Assembly (NCBI GenBank): GCA_026874595.1
Contig: CM049313.1
Span: forward strand, 63,740,159-63,804,158
Direction of reading: 5' to 3'
Origin: Sipunculus nudus
Taxonomy: Eukaryota > Annelida > Sipuncula > Golfingiida > Sipunculidae
DNA length: 64,000 nucleotides
Shown here: positions 51,001 to 59,951 of the stretch, piece after piece
Layout: each line of letters starts with the position of its first letter
How positions within the stretch are numbered: position 1 is the stretch's first letter
Program-made: the position numbers and the translations under genes
Notes under the pieces: model-generated
The model's database searches: none
What the model was told of the DNA's origin: nothing
Seen by the model: the letters and a program-made list of their open reading frames with translations, nothing else

Positions 51001-54000
51001 GTGCACATATTTGATTTGTTTACGTTTTGTAGATATTAACTTTGTGTTGCCCCTAAGTCATTGCAAAATCAGATACCATATCATTTCATATTTTATCCTT
51101 TATTGCTAAAAAATATTTTTTCTCGAATAAATTCTTACATTATCTATGTTTTCAATTCAGGGAATATCTCGTTGAGTTTTTATTTTATCTTTATTAAAAG
51201 TGCAACAAGTACTATAGAAAAAGCATGCTTTAGGTAAATAGTAATATATTAAAACTGGAAATAAATGTGCAATAAATCTGACCTTATAGGAGTTAGCCAA
51301 ATGAGAGTAATCTAGAGAACATTCCCCACGGGAGTTAATATTGAAAAAGTCATTAACGAGCTTTGTTACCTGTGACGGCCTCTCCTCGGGACTTGTGTTA
51401 GTAGCCTGGTTGATCATCTGACCTGCTTCCACTAAACCCTACGAGTAAAGAAATATAAATAAAAACTTCAAAATGAAAATTCTTAGATGGTCACTCTTAA
51501 ACCTTGCATGATTACTCTTTAGTGATCCACTAGACTGTATGATTGACGTAATACTGTAAAACTGCCAAAAATAAACTATTGAAGACAAAAAGTGTAAGAA
51601 AGTATGTAATACTATTCCATGACTTATTTTTTTATATAAAGAAAAGAATATTGGAATATATTAGATTATTTGCGTTAACATTATCAAATTAGCGTACATT
51701 TCACGGTGTACTTATATTATCATTTACTGCACAGAAAAACATATTCTTGTTTTATATACCAACTTATATAACATATTTAGCAACAAAATAACCGTTGTTG
51801 TTTCCCTGACATTATAAAATAAGCATATACACCTTTAATAAAATAACAAACCTCACTGAGGTGATAAAGTGACCAAAATATTCTACAATGTTCTTGAATG
51901 TTACCTGCAGTTCACGTAAATGGGTGTCCCGGACAGTTCTCATTACATTGTAGATCTGAAGGAGAATAACACAGATAAGTACATGTTAAAAAAATCATCA
52001 TAAAAAGCTTTATTTAACCTTGTATTTTCGCTTACACTCACTTCACATTTTGTTATAGTTTTAAATGTCACATATAATTATAAAGACACAGTAATGTGGT
52101 ATCAAAAAATGTAATATAATGTATACTTTTTCTTTCCGTTGGCGATGTGGTGCATATGTAAATTTATATAGATGATATATCAGCATAATAGTATGTTATC
52201 AGCACAAAATAACAGTAATTATAACAAAGATACAATAAAGACGGTATATTTTGTTGCATTTTCCTACCTGAACGGTACTTATCATGGTACTGATGGCGAC
52301 CACGGTTGATACATCACCAGGTTCTTTTTCTTCAAAGGACATCCCTTGATTGTCCATCAATAACACGGCAATCTATATTTTATCGCAGAAATCGTCACTT
52401 TTGCTTACAAGAAATAGGCCGTTGAAAGGTCCAGCAATTTGGTCTTAGATTACATTATGTTTGATTACATAGGTTATTTTTATTTCGCAAATTTATTTAA
52501 TATTTTTTTTTACTATTCCTCTTTTGAACAATGTGATTATATAAACTTTATAGATAGATAACAAGTAAAAAATAATAAACTTAATAAACCAAACGTTGGT
52601 TTTATCTGACAGACAAGCAAGACTAAGGGCACATAACATAACTAATGATATAGGGGTGAAATTCTTGTTTTAACGTTTATTCAACTCCTCTTTATTTAAA
52701 ACATTTTGATTAAACGCTGAAATGAAGACTTGCAAACTAGCCTTTTTTCCGTTCTTGAGCGTGACCATAAATGGCCGGCTCCAGAGGAACATTCCCCTGG
52801 TGGTTCTGTCTAGGCCGTGCTGCCACTCAAACCCATCGAGAGGCTGTTCTTCATCTCCAAGCCAATCTGAGACGCTATTTTTCTCCTGTGGATATTGAAT
52901 AACCAGTTAAGACAAGGTACCATTAGATTTAAGGTTATATGATTTATGCCCAAAGAAACTGGTCAAGTTTGGGTGGAGCATATTTCTTTATTTTTGTTAC
53001 AAACGTATACTAGATGGAAAAATAGAGAAACTGCATCATTTCTAGTTGTTTATACAATGATGCTGATGAACTAGTTAAGATAAATTTGGTCAGAATGGAT
53101 ATAGTGACAGGAAGGTTTGTGAAAATAATGGTTTGTTTCTCATTACATCAAATACTATTACCACTTATTAGACCACAGTTCTCAAGTGAGGCCAATCATC
53201 AGGTAGCAACACAAAATTCGTTTTGCATTGCACTTGACCAAGTAAAAAAAAAATCCTACAGGCGAAGGCGGACACTGACAGTGTTAATTAAAATTCCTTA
53301 AACATGTCATTTAATTGATGATTCAGCTCAAGGTGTATATTCGCATAATTTCCCTTTCTTCTAGGAATAGTCAAAATCGGCTTTACAGGGATTCAGATAA
53401 ATAGAAAAAAATACACGCTCAAAACATAAATGTAGCACCGGATTTTGTGTGTCGCATGGTTTTCTTCTTCTCTACTTCCTCTGCATGCGAAACTAATACG
53501 TAAATAGTCTACTAGCACCCTCGACACACATTTTTTCTATGCCAGGGCGCTGAACCCCCCCCCCCCCCCCCCCCCCATGTATCCGCGCCTGAATTCAGTA
53601 AACAACGATATACAAGTTAAAGGGTAATTTTTTCTGACTTGCATGGATATTAGTAAAAATAATATCATATTAATACTCAGAAAGTAGATACATTTACTTT
53701 GCGCAACCAAAAGCAATCCAATCCACACTGAAGTAAATACAATGTTATAACTATATCTCAGCCTTTGTTTTTTACACCAAAATGATCAATAAGAATACTG
53801 TCCTGGGCTTTAGGTAAATCGAATAAACCCTAAAAGATTGAATCTTACCAGGGCGTATAAGTACCGCATCAAGACATCAAGTATAAATGATTTTCCGCTC
53901 CTGTTCTCTCCAACTACCGACAGCATGATGACTGGAGTGTCCTTCACCTTGTCACTGTGTAAAATCTCCACCAATGCTGCTGTATCCATTCCCAGCTTAA

Positions 54001-55251
54001 TCTCATTTTCAGCCATACATTTGATTATCTGGACCTGTCTTCCTTCTATGACAATTTTCGGCTTTTCAATCGCCTTTTCTTTTTGTTTTTCTTTAACCTC
54101 CGGTTTTCCGTCCGTCACTTCCTTGTTTTCCTGTCCTTCCGTCACTCCCTTCTCCGTCTTTGTGTCTTTCCCTTCATTCTCTTGCTTTTCATTCGCAACA
54201 CCTTTCTGTTGAGGTCCATCTGTACCCTGCTTGTCTGGACTTCCGTCTCCCTTTTCCGATTTTTCGTCTGAAACCCCCTTCGTTTCATTTTCCCCTCCTT
54301 TTTCTTTTGCAATTTCAGTCACTTCTTTGTTAGGCTGTCCGACCGTAACTCCCTGTGGTTTTTGTCCGTCCGTAACTCCCTGTGGTTTTTGTCCGTCCGC
54401 AACTCCCTGTGCTGTTTGTCCGTCTGCAACTCCCTGTGCTGCTTGTCCGTCCTTTACTCCTTGTGCTGCTTGTCCGTCCGTAACTCCCTGTGCTGTATGT
54501 CCGTCCGTAACTCCTTGTGCTGCTTGTCCGTCCGTCACTCCCTGTGCTGTCTGTACGCCCCTTAACGCTAACGCTGCTTCTCCCGGTCTGTCCGTTGACA
54601 CCCGTTCTATTTTTAGTCTCGTTATTAATTCATCCAGTTTCTCCTCCGTTATCGCGTCCCTTCCTTTCTGTTCTTCTTTTGCCTTTTGTTCTTCCTTTGC
54701 CTTCTGTTCTTCCTTCGCCTTTTGTTCTTTCTTTGCCTTTTGTTCTTCCATTGCCTTCTGTTCTTCCTTTGCCTTCTCCTCTGCCATCGCCTCTTCTATA
54801 GTTTTCTTGTCGATTAAAAGAGCTTTGTGCGCAAAAGGATACAAAAGAATTAATAGTTCTCATATGCTTTCTAACCCATGACAATATTTCATATTTCTTA
54901 TTCTTATAAAGGAAAGTATATACATGTATAATTAAACCATTGTGTGCCATAATGGAGATGATAGCCTCAGACTAGGGACAATGCAATGATGTTGATTATG
55001 ATCAGTTGAATATGAATATACAAAAGGGTGATGATACAATAGTAACAAAATTAATAAATTCTTTCATCATTAATATGTTTAGCACCGCACATATGATACC
55101 AAATAGGCTCTTAGGTTACAAAATAAAAAAGTAAACAGAAATAGGTTTACACAACCATAGCATCTTCAACGAGCTATTGCAACAATGACAACTATTAACC
55201 GAATGATGAAAAAACCTAATACATACCCTCAATCCTCGACTGGACATCCAT
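39207..55251 (-). CDS. Atlastin/GBP-type large GTPase, 17 exons, ~1002 aa (gene A)
   Basis: Exons, 5' to 3' on the minus strand: 55251-55227, 54795-53849, 52885-52742, 52372-52268, 51955-51905, 51438-51283, 50852-50760, 49787-49625, 48503-48382, 47748-47692, 46824-46753, 46238-46023, 43842-43771, 43253-43047, 42630-42559, 41552-41343, 39503-39207. All junctions keep frame; introns are phase 0 except the first and the eighth (phase 1). Residues 304-311 are the P-loop GENRSGKS, 379-382 DNQG (switch II), 483-485 RDW (guanine recognition in atlastins) and 532-543 CFLLPHPGLKVA. The family hydrolyses GTP and dimerises; atlastins fuse ER membranes and GBPs act in immunity. No hydrophobic hairpin follows the helical region, so a soluble protein is inferred. 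The N-terminal acceptor is uncertain (54796 or 54823). The symbol is left blank because orthology is not settled. Confidence 0.88.
40587..40643. repeat. (AT)n microsatellite in gene A intron 16
   Basis: AT dinucleotide run of about 57 bp. The rest of this intron (39504-41342) is AT-rich, with a diverged copy of the 32.1 kb repeat at about 40925-41050. Confidence 0.9.
41343..41552 (-). CDS. Gene A exon 16: long helical module exon 3 (210 nt)
   Basis: 70 codons, TYGVGSMYFQHNNPQADHQR...FQRQKALED. Acceptor ATTTTCAG, donor GTATGT. The long-exon start pattern GVGSMYFQ parallels SSASYID and KLGSTYID in exons 14 and 17. Confidence 0.84.
42559..42630 (-). CDS. Gene A exon 15: short helical module exon 3 (72 nt)
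   Basis: 24 codons, AANQAKLEIEFHDKLYQYRS then LMDE; ends like exons 11 and 13 (IDK, IDE). Phase 0 both sides; donor GTCAGT. Confidence 0.83.
42916..42991. repeat. (AG)n and G-run microsatellite in gene A intron 14
   Basis: AG run 42916-42971 and a G-run at about 42979-42991, about 55 nt downstream of the exon 14 donor on the minus strand, i.e. a pyrimidine-rich tract in the pre-mRNA. Confidence 0.9.
43047..43253 (-). CDS. Gene A exon 14: long helical module exon 2 (207 nt)
   Basis: 69 codons, QFRSSASYIDRSTLEKSFFE...KMNEARKEGQ. The acceptor TTTGTTCCAG is chosen because the alternative AATTCAG would put the exon in the wrong phase. The start SSASYIDRSTLE resembles GSTYIDSTEYQ in exon 17. Confidence 0.84.
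43771..43842 (-). CDS. Gene A exon 13: short helical module exon 2 (72 nt)
   Basis: 24 codons, DTEQGQCRTALVKAKREFRK then SIDE. The donor is GAG|GCAAGC, a GC donor close to the known GC-AG consensus. The nearest downstream GT would break phase with exon 14. Confidence 0.8.
44707..45453 (+). mobile_element. Candidate solo LTR inside gene A intron 12
   Basis: The segment starts TGTGAC and ends GTAACA (5'-TG...CA-3', nearly inverted ends). It has a TATA box TATATAAAGG at 44931-44940 followed by the R-like GAACCAGAGGCAGGCAGCAG. Length 747 bp, with no internal coding region and no convincing target duplication (ATTA on both sides only). It is antisense to the host gene. It could instead be another kind of promoter-bearing repeat. 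Confidence 0.4.
46023..46238 (-). CDS. Gene A exon 12: long helical module exon 1 (216 nt)
   Basis: 72 codons, charged and heptad-like (KYSVSENGRFRDVNKYRDEL...VLQLEKAIMDQR). Acceptor GTCCAACAG, donor GTTAGT. Confidence 0.85.
46420..46587. repeat. Intronic direct repeat, copy 1 (gene A intron 11)
   Basis: TTGGTTCCAATTTTGAGTTA ... TGACTTATTAAGCATATAAA ... ATGTGTCTGTTAGTTAA. Copy 2 is at 47252-47406 in the same orientation; exon 11 lies between them. Confidence 0.85.
46753..46824 (-). CDS. Gene A exon 11: short helical module exon 1 (72 nt)
   Basis: 24 codons, AVISELNTDLLAEGLKQQLG then NIDK; phase 0 on both sides. The first of three 72-nt exons that alternate with longer ones. Its introns on both sides carry a shared direct repeat (46420-46587 and 47252-47406). 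Confidence 0.82.
47130..47175. repeat. C-run/G-run palindromic tract
   Basis: A C13 run and, about 25 nt on, a G-rich run in intron 10 of gene A, preceded by CAGGGGCGTCACTATAGGGG, which resembles the left end of the hAT-like MITE at 10660. The right end is not found, so it may be a truncated relative. Confidence 0.5.
47252..47406. repeat. Intronic direct repeat, copy 2 (gene A intron 10)
   Basis: The same sequence as 46420-46587 with scattered substitutions (TATATCTAAATATTTGAC for TATATCTATAGATTTGAC). A C-run follows at 47409. Confidence 0.85.
47692..47748 (-). CDS. Gene A exon 10: RCLSIFQTGVPPDPASIRT
   Basis: A 19-codon exon with Pro-rich GVPPDPAS, equivalent in place to atlastin YQGEELPHPKSM. 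Acceptor TTTTTTGCAG, donor GTATGT. It precedes the modular helical region. Confidence 0.82.
47806..48022. repeat. Two (AT)n microsatellites in gene A intron 9
   Basis: AT runs at 47806-47866 and 47970-48022, separated by about 100 bp of unique AT-rich sequence. Confidence 0.9.
48382..48503 (-). CDS. Gene A exon 9: end of the GTPase domain, start of the helices
   Basis: ESTKAFKKYLLDLAPFLLDD then VGEKQEMTSYLTGAQLANRFL. It parallels the atlastin LRELVPLLL...EYFKAYI region. A MITE lies only about 34 nt upstream of its acceptor (48537-48832). Confidence 0.85.
48537..48832. mobile_element. MITE with ~40-bp terminal inverted repeats in gene A intron 8
   Basis: The left end AAATAAGGTATGGTTCTCAG / GCAC matches the reverse complement of the right end GTGCCCGAGAACCACACCTT / TTATTT. 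The inverted repeats continue inward with GCGGGCGG/CCGCCCGC and outward through an A/T run to GGC/GCC. Length about 296 bp, non-coding. The element ends about 34 nt from the exon 9 acceptor. Superfamily is not assigned because the target duplication is masked by A/T runs. Confidence 0.65.
49625..49787 (-). CDS. Gene A exon 8: CFLLPHPGLKVA segment
   Basis: 54 codons plus one base. CDCFLLPHPGLKVAGN is the most family-diagnostic stretch (atlastin CFLLPHPGLKVATN). It ends in phase 1 with GCAG|GTAAGA. Confidence 0.92.
50760..50852 (-). CDS. Gene A exon 7: RDW guanine-recognition motif
   Basis: 31 codons, RLTFLVRDWNDLKKHKFGSE followed by GGQEYLNEKLK. It matches atlastin TLMFLIRDWSYP...GLEGGKQFLEKRL closely. 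RD is the family's G4 element. Confidence 0.9.
51283..51438 (-). CDS. Gene A exon 6: linker within the GTPase domain
   Basis: 52 codons, GLVEAGQMINQATN...SLDYSHLANSYK. It sits where atlastins have the FTEYGRLAMEE segment. Acceptor TCGTAG, donor GTCAGA. It is less conserved than its neighbours, and residues SPEERPSQ suggest a surface loop. Confidence 0.78.
51905..51955 (-). CDS. Gene A exon 5: IYNVMRTVRDTHLRELQ
   Basis: A 17-codon exon equivalent to atlastin VYNLSQNIQEDDLQHLQ. Donor GTAACA, acceptor ATCTGAA-complement CAG. The paralogue exon at 63314 differs at one residue. Confidence 0.85.
52268..52372 (-). CDS. Gene A exon 4: switch II (DNQG)
   Basis: 35 codons: IAVLLMDNQGMSFEEKEPGD, then VSTVVAISTMISTVQ. 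It corresponds to atlastin LLMDTQG...ATVFALSTMISSIQ. The usual DTQG reads DNQG in both genes of this window. Acceptor ATATAG, donor GTAGGA. Confidence 0.88.
52742..52885 (-). CDS. Gene A exon 3: switch I region
   Basis: 48 codons, EKNSVSDWLG...DRTTRGMFLWSRPFMVTL. The TTRG/FLW stretch matches the atlastin switch I (ETTGIQVW-like). The donor on the minus strand is AAG|GCTAGT, a GC donor; the paralogue has AAG|GTTAGT at the same place. Shifting to a nearby GT would break the phase-0 join to exon 4. Confidence 0.85.
53556..53577. repeat. C-run in gene A intron 2
   Basis: About 22 consecutive C (G on the transcript strand). Confidence 0.9.
53849..54795 (-). CDS. Gene A exon 2: charged repeats, 9-residue repeats, P-loop
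   Basis: The exon encodes, in order: an EEQKAK-type repeat segment (54665-54781); the TRLKIE segment; eight 9-residue repeats of the (T/A)AQGVTDGQ type (54335-54550, 8 x 27 bp); a Lys/Glu-rich linker; and then conserved sequence from KIVIEGRQVQIIKC through VVGENRSGKSFILDVLMRY. The last conserved block is the start of the GTPase domain. It ends in CTG|GTAAGA. The N-terminal 260 residues look disordered. The acceptor could be ATAG (exon from 54795) or AAAG (from 54822); both are in frame. Confidence 0.85.
54335..54550 (-). repeat. Coding 27-bp tandem repeat, 8 copies
   Basis: Eight in-frame units of nine residues, mostly AQGVTDGQ with K, A and KP variants. They lie within exon 2 of gene A and are absent from the paralogue at 61172. 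Length polymorphism is likely for such repeats. Confidence 0.9.
55227..55251 (-). CDS. Gene A exon 1: start codon exon
   Basis: ATG at 55251-55249 begins MDVQSRIE; the exon ends in phase 1 at a GTATGT donor. An in-frame stop (TAA) lies just upstream of the ATG. The phase fits exon 2. This is the best available start, since exon 2 has no ATG before its repeats except the internal one at MAEEKAK. Confidence 0.6.
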
Positions 55252-55737
55252 TATTTAAACGGGATATGTCTGAAGAAAAAAAAATGTAAGAAACAATTTA
55301 GGCCAGTTTCAAATGTAACATTAAGAATTTAAAAAAAAAATATGTTACTAAATCCACCCTACACAGACTGGTGTCAGCTCTTCCTCCCGTAAGAGTTTTT
55401 CGTTTCCTGAACTATGTCTTTGTAGGATATTATAGAACGTCGGCTGGCTGATAATAAGACTGGTTTCTTTGTGCTATTCTGATTGAGATTATCGGCTGGA
55501 AGTAAGAGAAACAATAATACCGGCGGGAACCAGTCTAAATGATCTGATGCCGAACATGACCTTTCTCCATCGTAGCATTTGTCACACCTCGGCCAACTAA
55601 CTGCATCAACACAAGGTTCATAGATAAACCTGGGGACTTGACTAAACGGGTCCATGATAAAATTATTGATGTACCAGCGATAATTCGGGACTAGGTCTAC
55701 CAATGCACATATAACATTTACACATGTGTGTATTGAA

Positions 55738-55786
<49 letters not shown>

Positions 55787-56539
55787 GTATTCATTAATAT
55801 ACATTTATGGGTTATAAATATAACATTATGCTTAAAACGGTGTACAACCTCAGATATCATTTAAGGTGACTACAACAAGGTCCGGGCATGACAGCGAAAC
55901 GAAACTTGTCTACAAATATTAAAATCTATTGGTGTATTTTCTCATTTGGCTGTGTATTCATTCATGTCTACCCTTGTTAATAACAATGGCAGTAAAATGC
56001 AGTCACGTAAGCCCCAGTCACATGCACACATTTTCTCCTGTTAGTATATATACACATGTAAGTAAATTTACTCATGTAAGTATACTGTGTCATGTGAACA
56101 GATTTGCATATATGAGTATAAATACTCCTGGTGTAAATTGACATGAGTAAAAGTGTTATTTGAACGACCTCAGGTGGTGATGCAACAGTATATTTGCATG
56201 CACGTAACTTTACTTATTAAGTAAATTGTGTCATGTGAACAGATTTTCGATTTGCATATAAAGCATACTGACCCTTTTTATGTTAAAAATTGGCCTATGA
56301 TTACATATTCCTTAATTTAAACCAATATAAGATCAGAATGTATATTTTATGGTCAAAATCATAACGAAAACATATTGTTTAAGGAATACACAACATGTTA
56401 TTATATGACAAGTTTTTTGGTTTTTTTTTTATAACTGTTGATTTGATTTAAAATTATATTTGAAAATATTTTAATAGATTTCTGGCATTTGACAAAAAAA
56501 AATCATTCATTCCAACATAGATGTGCCGATTAAGAAATA
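55252..56539. other. Upstream region of gene A
   Basis: It should hold the gene A promoter, but I see no clear TATA box or start. (AT)n at 55740-55784. A 110-codon minus-strand open frame at 55374-55703 has no ATG of its own and no splice context; I do not call it. Confidence 0.4.
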
Positions 56540-56805
56540 CCGGCTTCTGTGGCTCAGGGGTAGAGCATAGGACTAAAAGCCGGGAGGTCGTGAGTTCAAA
56601 TCTCAGCCAATGCGGTTAGATTTTCAGGGTCGGCCACTACCCAGGGTGAGCGCTCTGCAGGCATAATCGGAATCATTTACAAAGAGGGCGTCTTTGGGGG
56701 GGTGTCCTCGGTGTTATGACCCTGCAAAGGGGATAATAACACACCCAGGACCCGCAGGTGCGGTAGACACCAGGCCTGGGTGACACCAAGATACAAAATT
56801 AATAT
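56540..56805 (+). mobile_element. tRNA-derived SINE-like element
   Basis: The head contains TGGCTCAGGGGTAGAGC (A-box and D-loop) at 56550-56566 and GTGAGTTCAAATCTCAGCC (B-box) at 56590-56608, with an anticodon-loop-like CTAAAAG. The acceptor stem pairs poorly (CCG/CGG at the outside, then mismatches), and the sequence runs on into a GC-richer body (GGTCGGCCACTACCCAGG ... CAGGCCTGGGTGACACC). This suits a SINE rather than a tRNA gene. Confidence 0.6.
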
Positions 56806-56877
56806 GATAGAATTTATGTATATGCTTAGATTAAGAAGTAGATAAGAGAGGCGGTTCCTTCACAAATAAAAAGAATA

Positions 56878-56927
<50 letters not shown>

Positions 56928-57306
56928 TTATGTAAAAATTTTGGAAAACCCTAAGACATTTTGACATATTTGTATTTGGGTACTTACTTTCAAAATTTTG
57001 ATTGAAAACGCATTCAGGGTTGAAATGCTCATGCACTATTTTTTTTTAAATTTTCACCTTTAAACAGCTTACATTTAAATATATATATAAGCCCTTACGT
57101 AGGCATTTTAATTCATTTGTTTACAACGCAATATTTTGGAAATTAATTGTTTTGAACCATACAAACCAATTTTAAGGTAAAAAAACACCGTTTTTTTTAA
57201 AATAAAAATCAACCACGAGAAATGCTAAAGCTTTAATGACCCACATTGTAGGGAATATTTTTTAGGTCTCAGAATATTTACATAGTAGTCCCTGACTATT
57301 TACATA

Positions 57307-57356
<50 letters not shown>

Positions 57357-58571
57357 TGGAATCAAAAAACGACAGTTCAGGTAGTAATTAGGAACAAACG
57401 AATGTTAAAGCAGACCTGAGAGACAGTTCTGGGATGGGAAAGACTGGAGAGGACAAACTTTGGTATTTTTTTTCTTTTAGGCACTGGTGGGAATGCACCC
57501 GGTAACAGTATAACCTTCATCTTCAAAGTCCAACTCCTTGTCCACTAGGCTACATCTTTCCATTATCTTCTCATCCATTTTCTTAATAAAATCGTTAATA
57601 TATTGCTACTACTAAAGATATTCCATGGCGGAGTCAATTATTCAGTCTGATGTCTGTAAACACCTTTTGTAACCAATAGCTATACGGATACTCACAATCA
57701 ATGTTATACCTGTTGAGCAGCTGAGCATAGCCAATTTGGTGGCGTCACCTACAACTTGGGTTAGCCTGTATTACGTGCGATTTTGTGTGCCAAAGGCTGG
57801 TTTGAAAATTTACATTTTTTAGCAAAGGGTATGTTATTCATCTTTGTGTAAGGCATCATCAAAAATGAAAGTTTGGGCATCATCCTAACACATATCCCTG
57901 TCATTAAGCAAATATGAAGAAAAATATCTAAACCGATTTCTTTCAGTGTTTACACAGAAGTAAAAGTGGATTGGATTGGAATAAATTTGTATCCATTTCC
58001 ATTCATACAAACATTACAGCATGTTCATGCAAAAAGGGTGTCCTAAACGGATTGTACAAGCTGTGAATATCCTATTCCGAATAGGTCTGTCCAACATGAA
58101 ATAGAATAATTCTTGTTTCTTTAGCTATAGAGTCATTAAATAGGAAATATTCACACGTAAACTTTGGATCCTTGGGCCCTTGTTCAGTTCCTATGGTGTT
58201 TTTGAAAGTGAGATTGCATAGTAGAATTTTACTCACAGGCGTTAATTTACTCCATATGCAAAAATAATAATATGAGTAAATGTCCGCATGTAAATGGGAC
58301 TAAAGAAAGGAAGAAACAAAAACTGTATGTTGTATCATCAACTAAATACTACTACAACTACTAATTATAATAATAATGATAATAATTATAATTATTGTAA
58401 ATAAACATCCTTATAATTCATAAAAGAAAAGTAGCTTCTGTTTAATGGGAGAAGAAGCTTGAAAAGTTAACGATTTTGACATAAATCATGAACGAATGTA
58501 TAATGTAATAATGATATAAAAATAATACTAGTACTGATATTTATAAATCTTATATACCGATACTACTACTT

Positions 58572-58662
<91 letters not shown>

Positions 58663-59907
58663 AACGTGAATAATCAGATAAGTTAGTTCATTTAACAAAA
58701 ATACATGTTCCATCTCTGTATATACAACGGACTATCATGGGTACATACTGCATACATACACACACACACACACACACACAGAGGGTATATGCAGCATATG
58801 TCTCACCACCAGGTGATATCTCCGTATAATAATCCTTCCGAAGAGATCAGAAATTGACTCTACGACTGCACAGCCAGCGTATCCCGTGCCCGTTCTTGGA
58901 GCGTACCTGGCCAAACCAACCGGCGGACGGCCAAGACCACTATCAGTAGATAAACCAGTGGATATGACCAGATATAAAATCTAATAACATTACACAGGCT
59001 GCACATGTGAAATATATATAGAATAAGTATATCACACAGGAAGGGCCCTCGTGGTGGGGACAGGCACTGAGCGACTCCATAATCATAACGGCTGATAATC
59101 TATGACGCTTAGTGTTAATGAATAGGATAAAGAAATAACACAGCAAGTACACCGTTTATTTGTGTATCAGAGAGCGAATGGTGTAGGTAGGTGATTAACT
59201 GATGATGAACTCGACAACCTTTTTTTATTCAGCAAGAGCCAATAGCCATAGCCAAATGTCTTGATAGTAATAAAATCTTCAACCAGATGTCAGTACCAGA
59301 TTCATAATGGCTGAAAACAGACGTACATATGAAAGGATTCTGTAATCCGATAGGGACCAAACATTCACGCACCCCCCCCCCCCCCCCCATATAATTTATT
59401 CGGCATCCATTTCTTTTAAGTTAAGTATGATGCATTTTAGCGCTCCTAATTAATTTTTTAATCAACAACATTTAATTACAACTTACACTCCGTGATTATA
59501 TCATATAATTTTTGTGGGATACAGGATACAGGACAGGTATGTTTTACACTTATTAAACTGATGCTGAATTACCGAAGTTACATCTGATCTGTGTTAAAGC
59601 AACTTAGAAATAACAATGAAGATGAGTTATTAAAGTAAGTGCTTGTAAATACATGGTGCATTCATATAAAGGGCACCTCTTGATTAATTAAATCCCTTGT
59701 GATCAATTATCCATGCCAACCTGGTTAATTATCATTGAAATAAATGTATTTTGATTTTTCCCCAAACAATCTGCCCAAAAGCCAACTGTGTTCATTTATC
59801 TCGATAGTTTGTATGTGTTTAACATACCAAAGATAGCAGTAAAAGAATAAATATATAAATACATATACATATATACATATATATATTGTCTGCTGTTCTG
59901 TTTGATA

Positions 59908-59951
<44 letters not shown>

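Noticed and set aside
54231-54881. 216-codon plus-strand open frame opposite gene A exon 2 (SVTPCAVCPSVTPC...)
   Set aside because: It is the antisense shadow of the 27-bp coding repeats. The minus strand has the GTPase motif, splice sites and a paralogue.
55374-55703. Minus-strand open frame of about 110 codons upstream of gene A
   Set aside because: It does not begin at an ATG, ends outside any splice consensus and does not connect in frame to exon 1.
56540-56612. Functional tRNA gene
   Set aside because: The A- and B-boxes are present, but the acceptor stem mismatches and the sequence continues into a SINE body.
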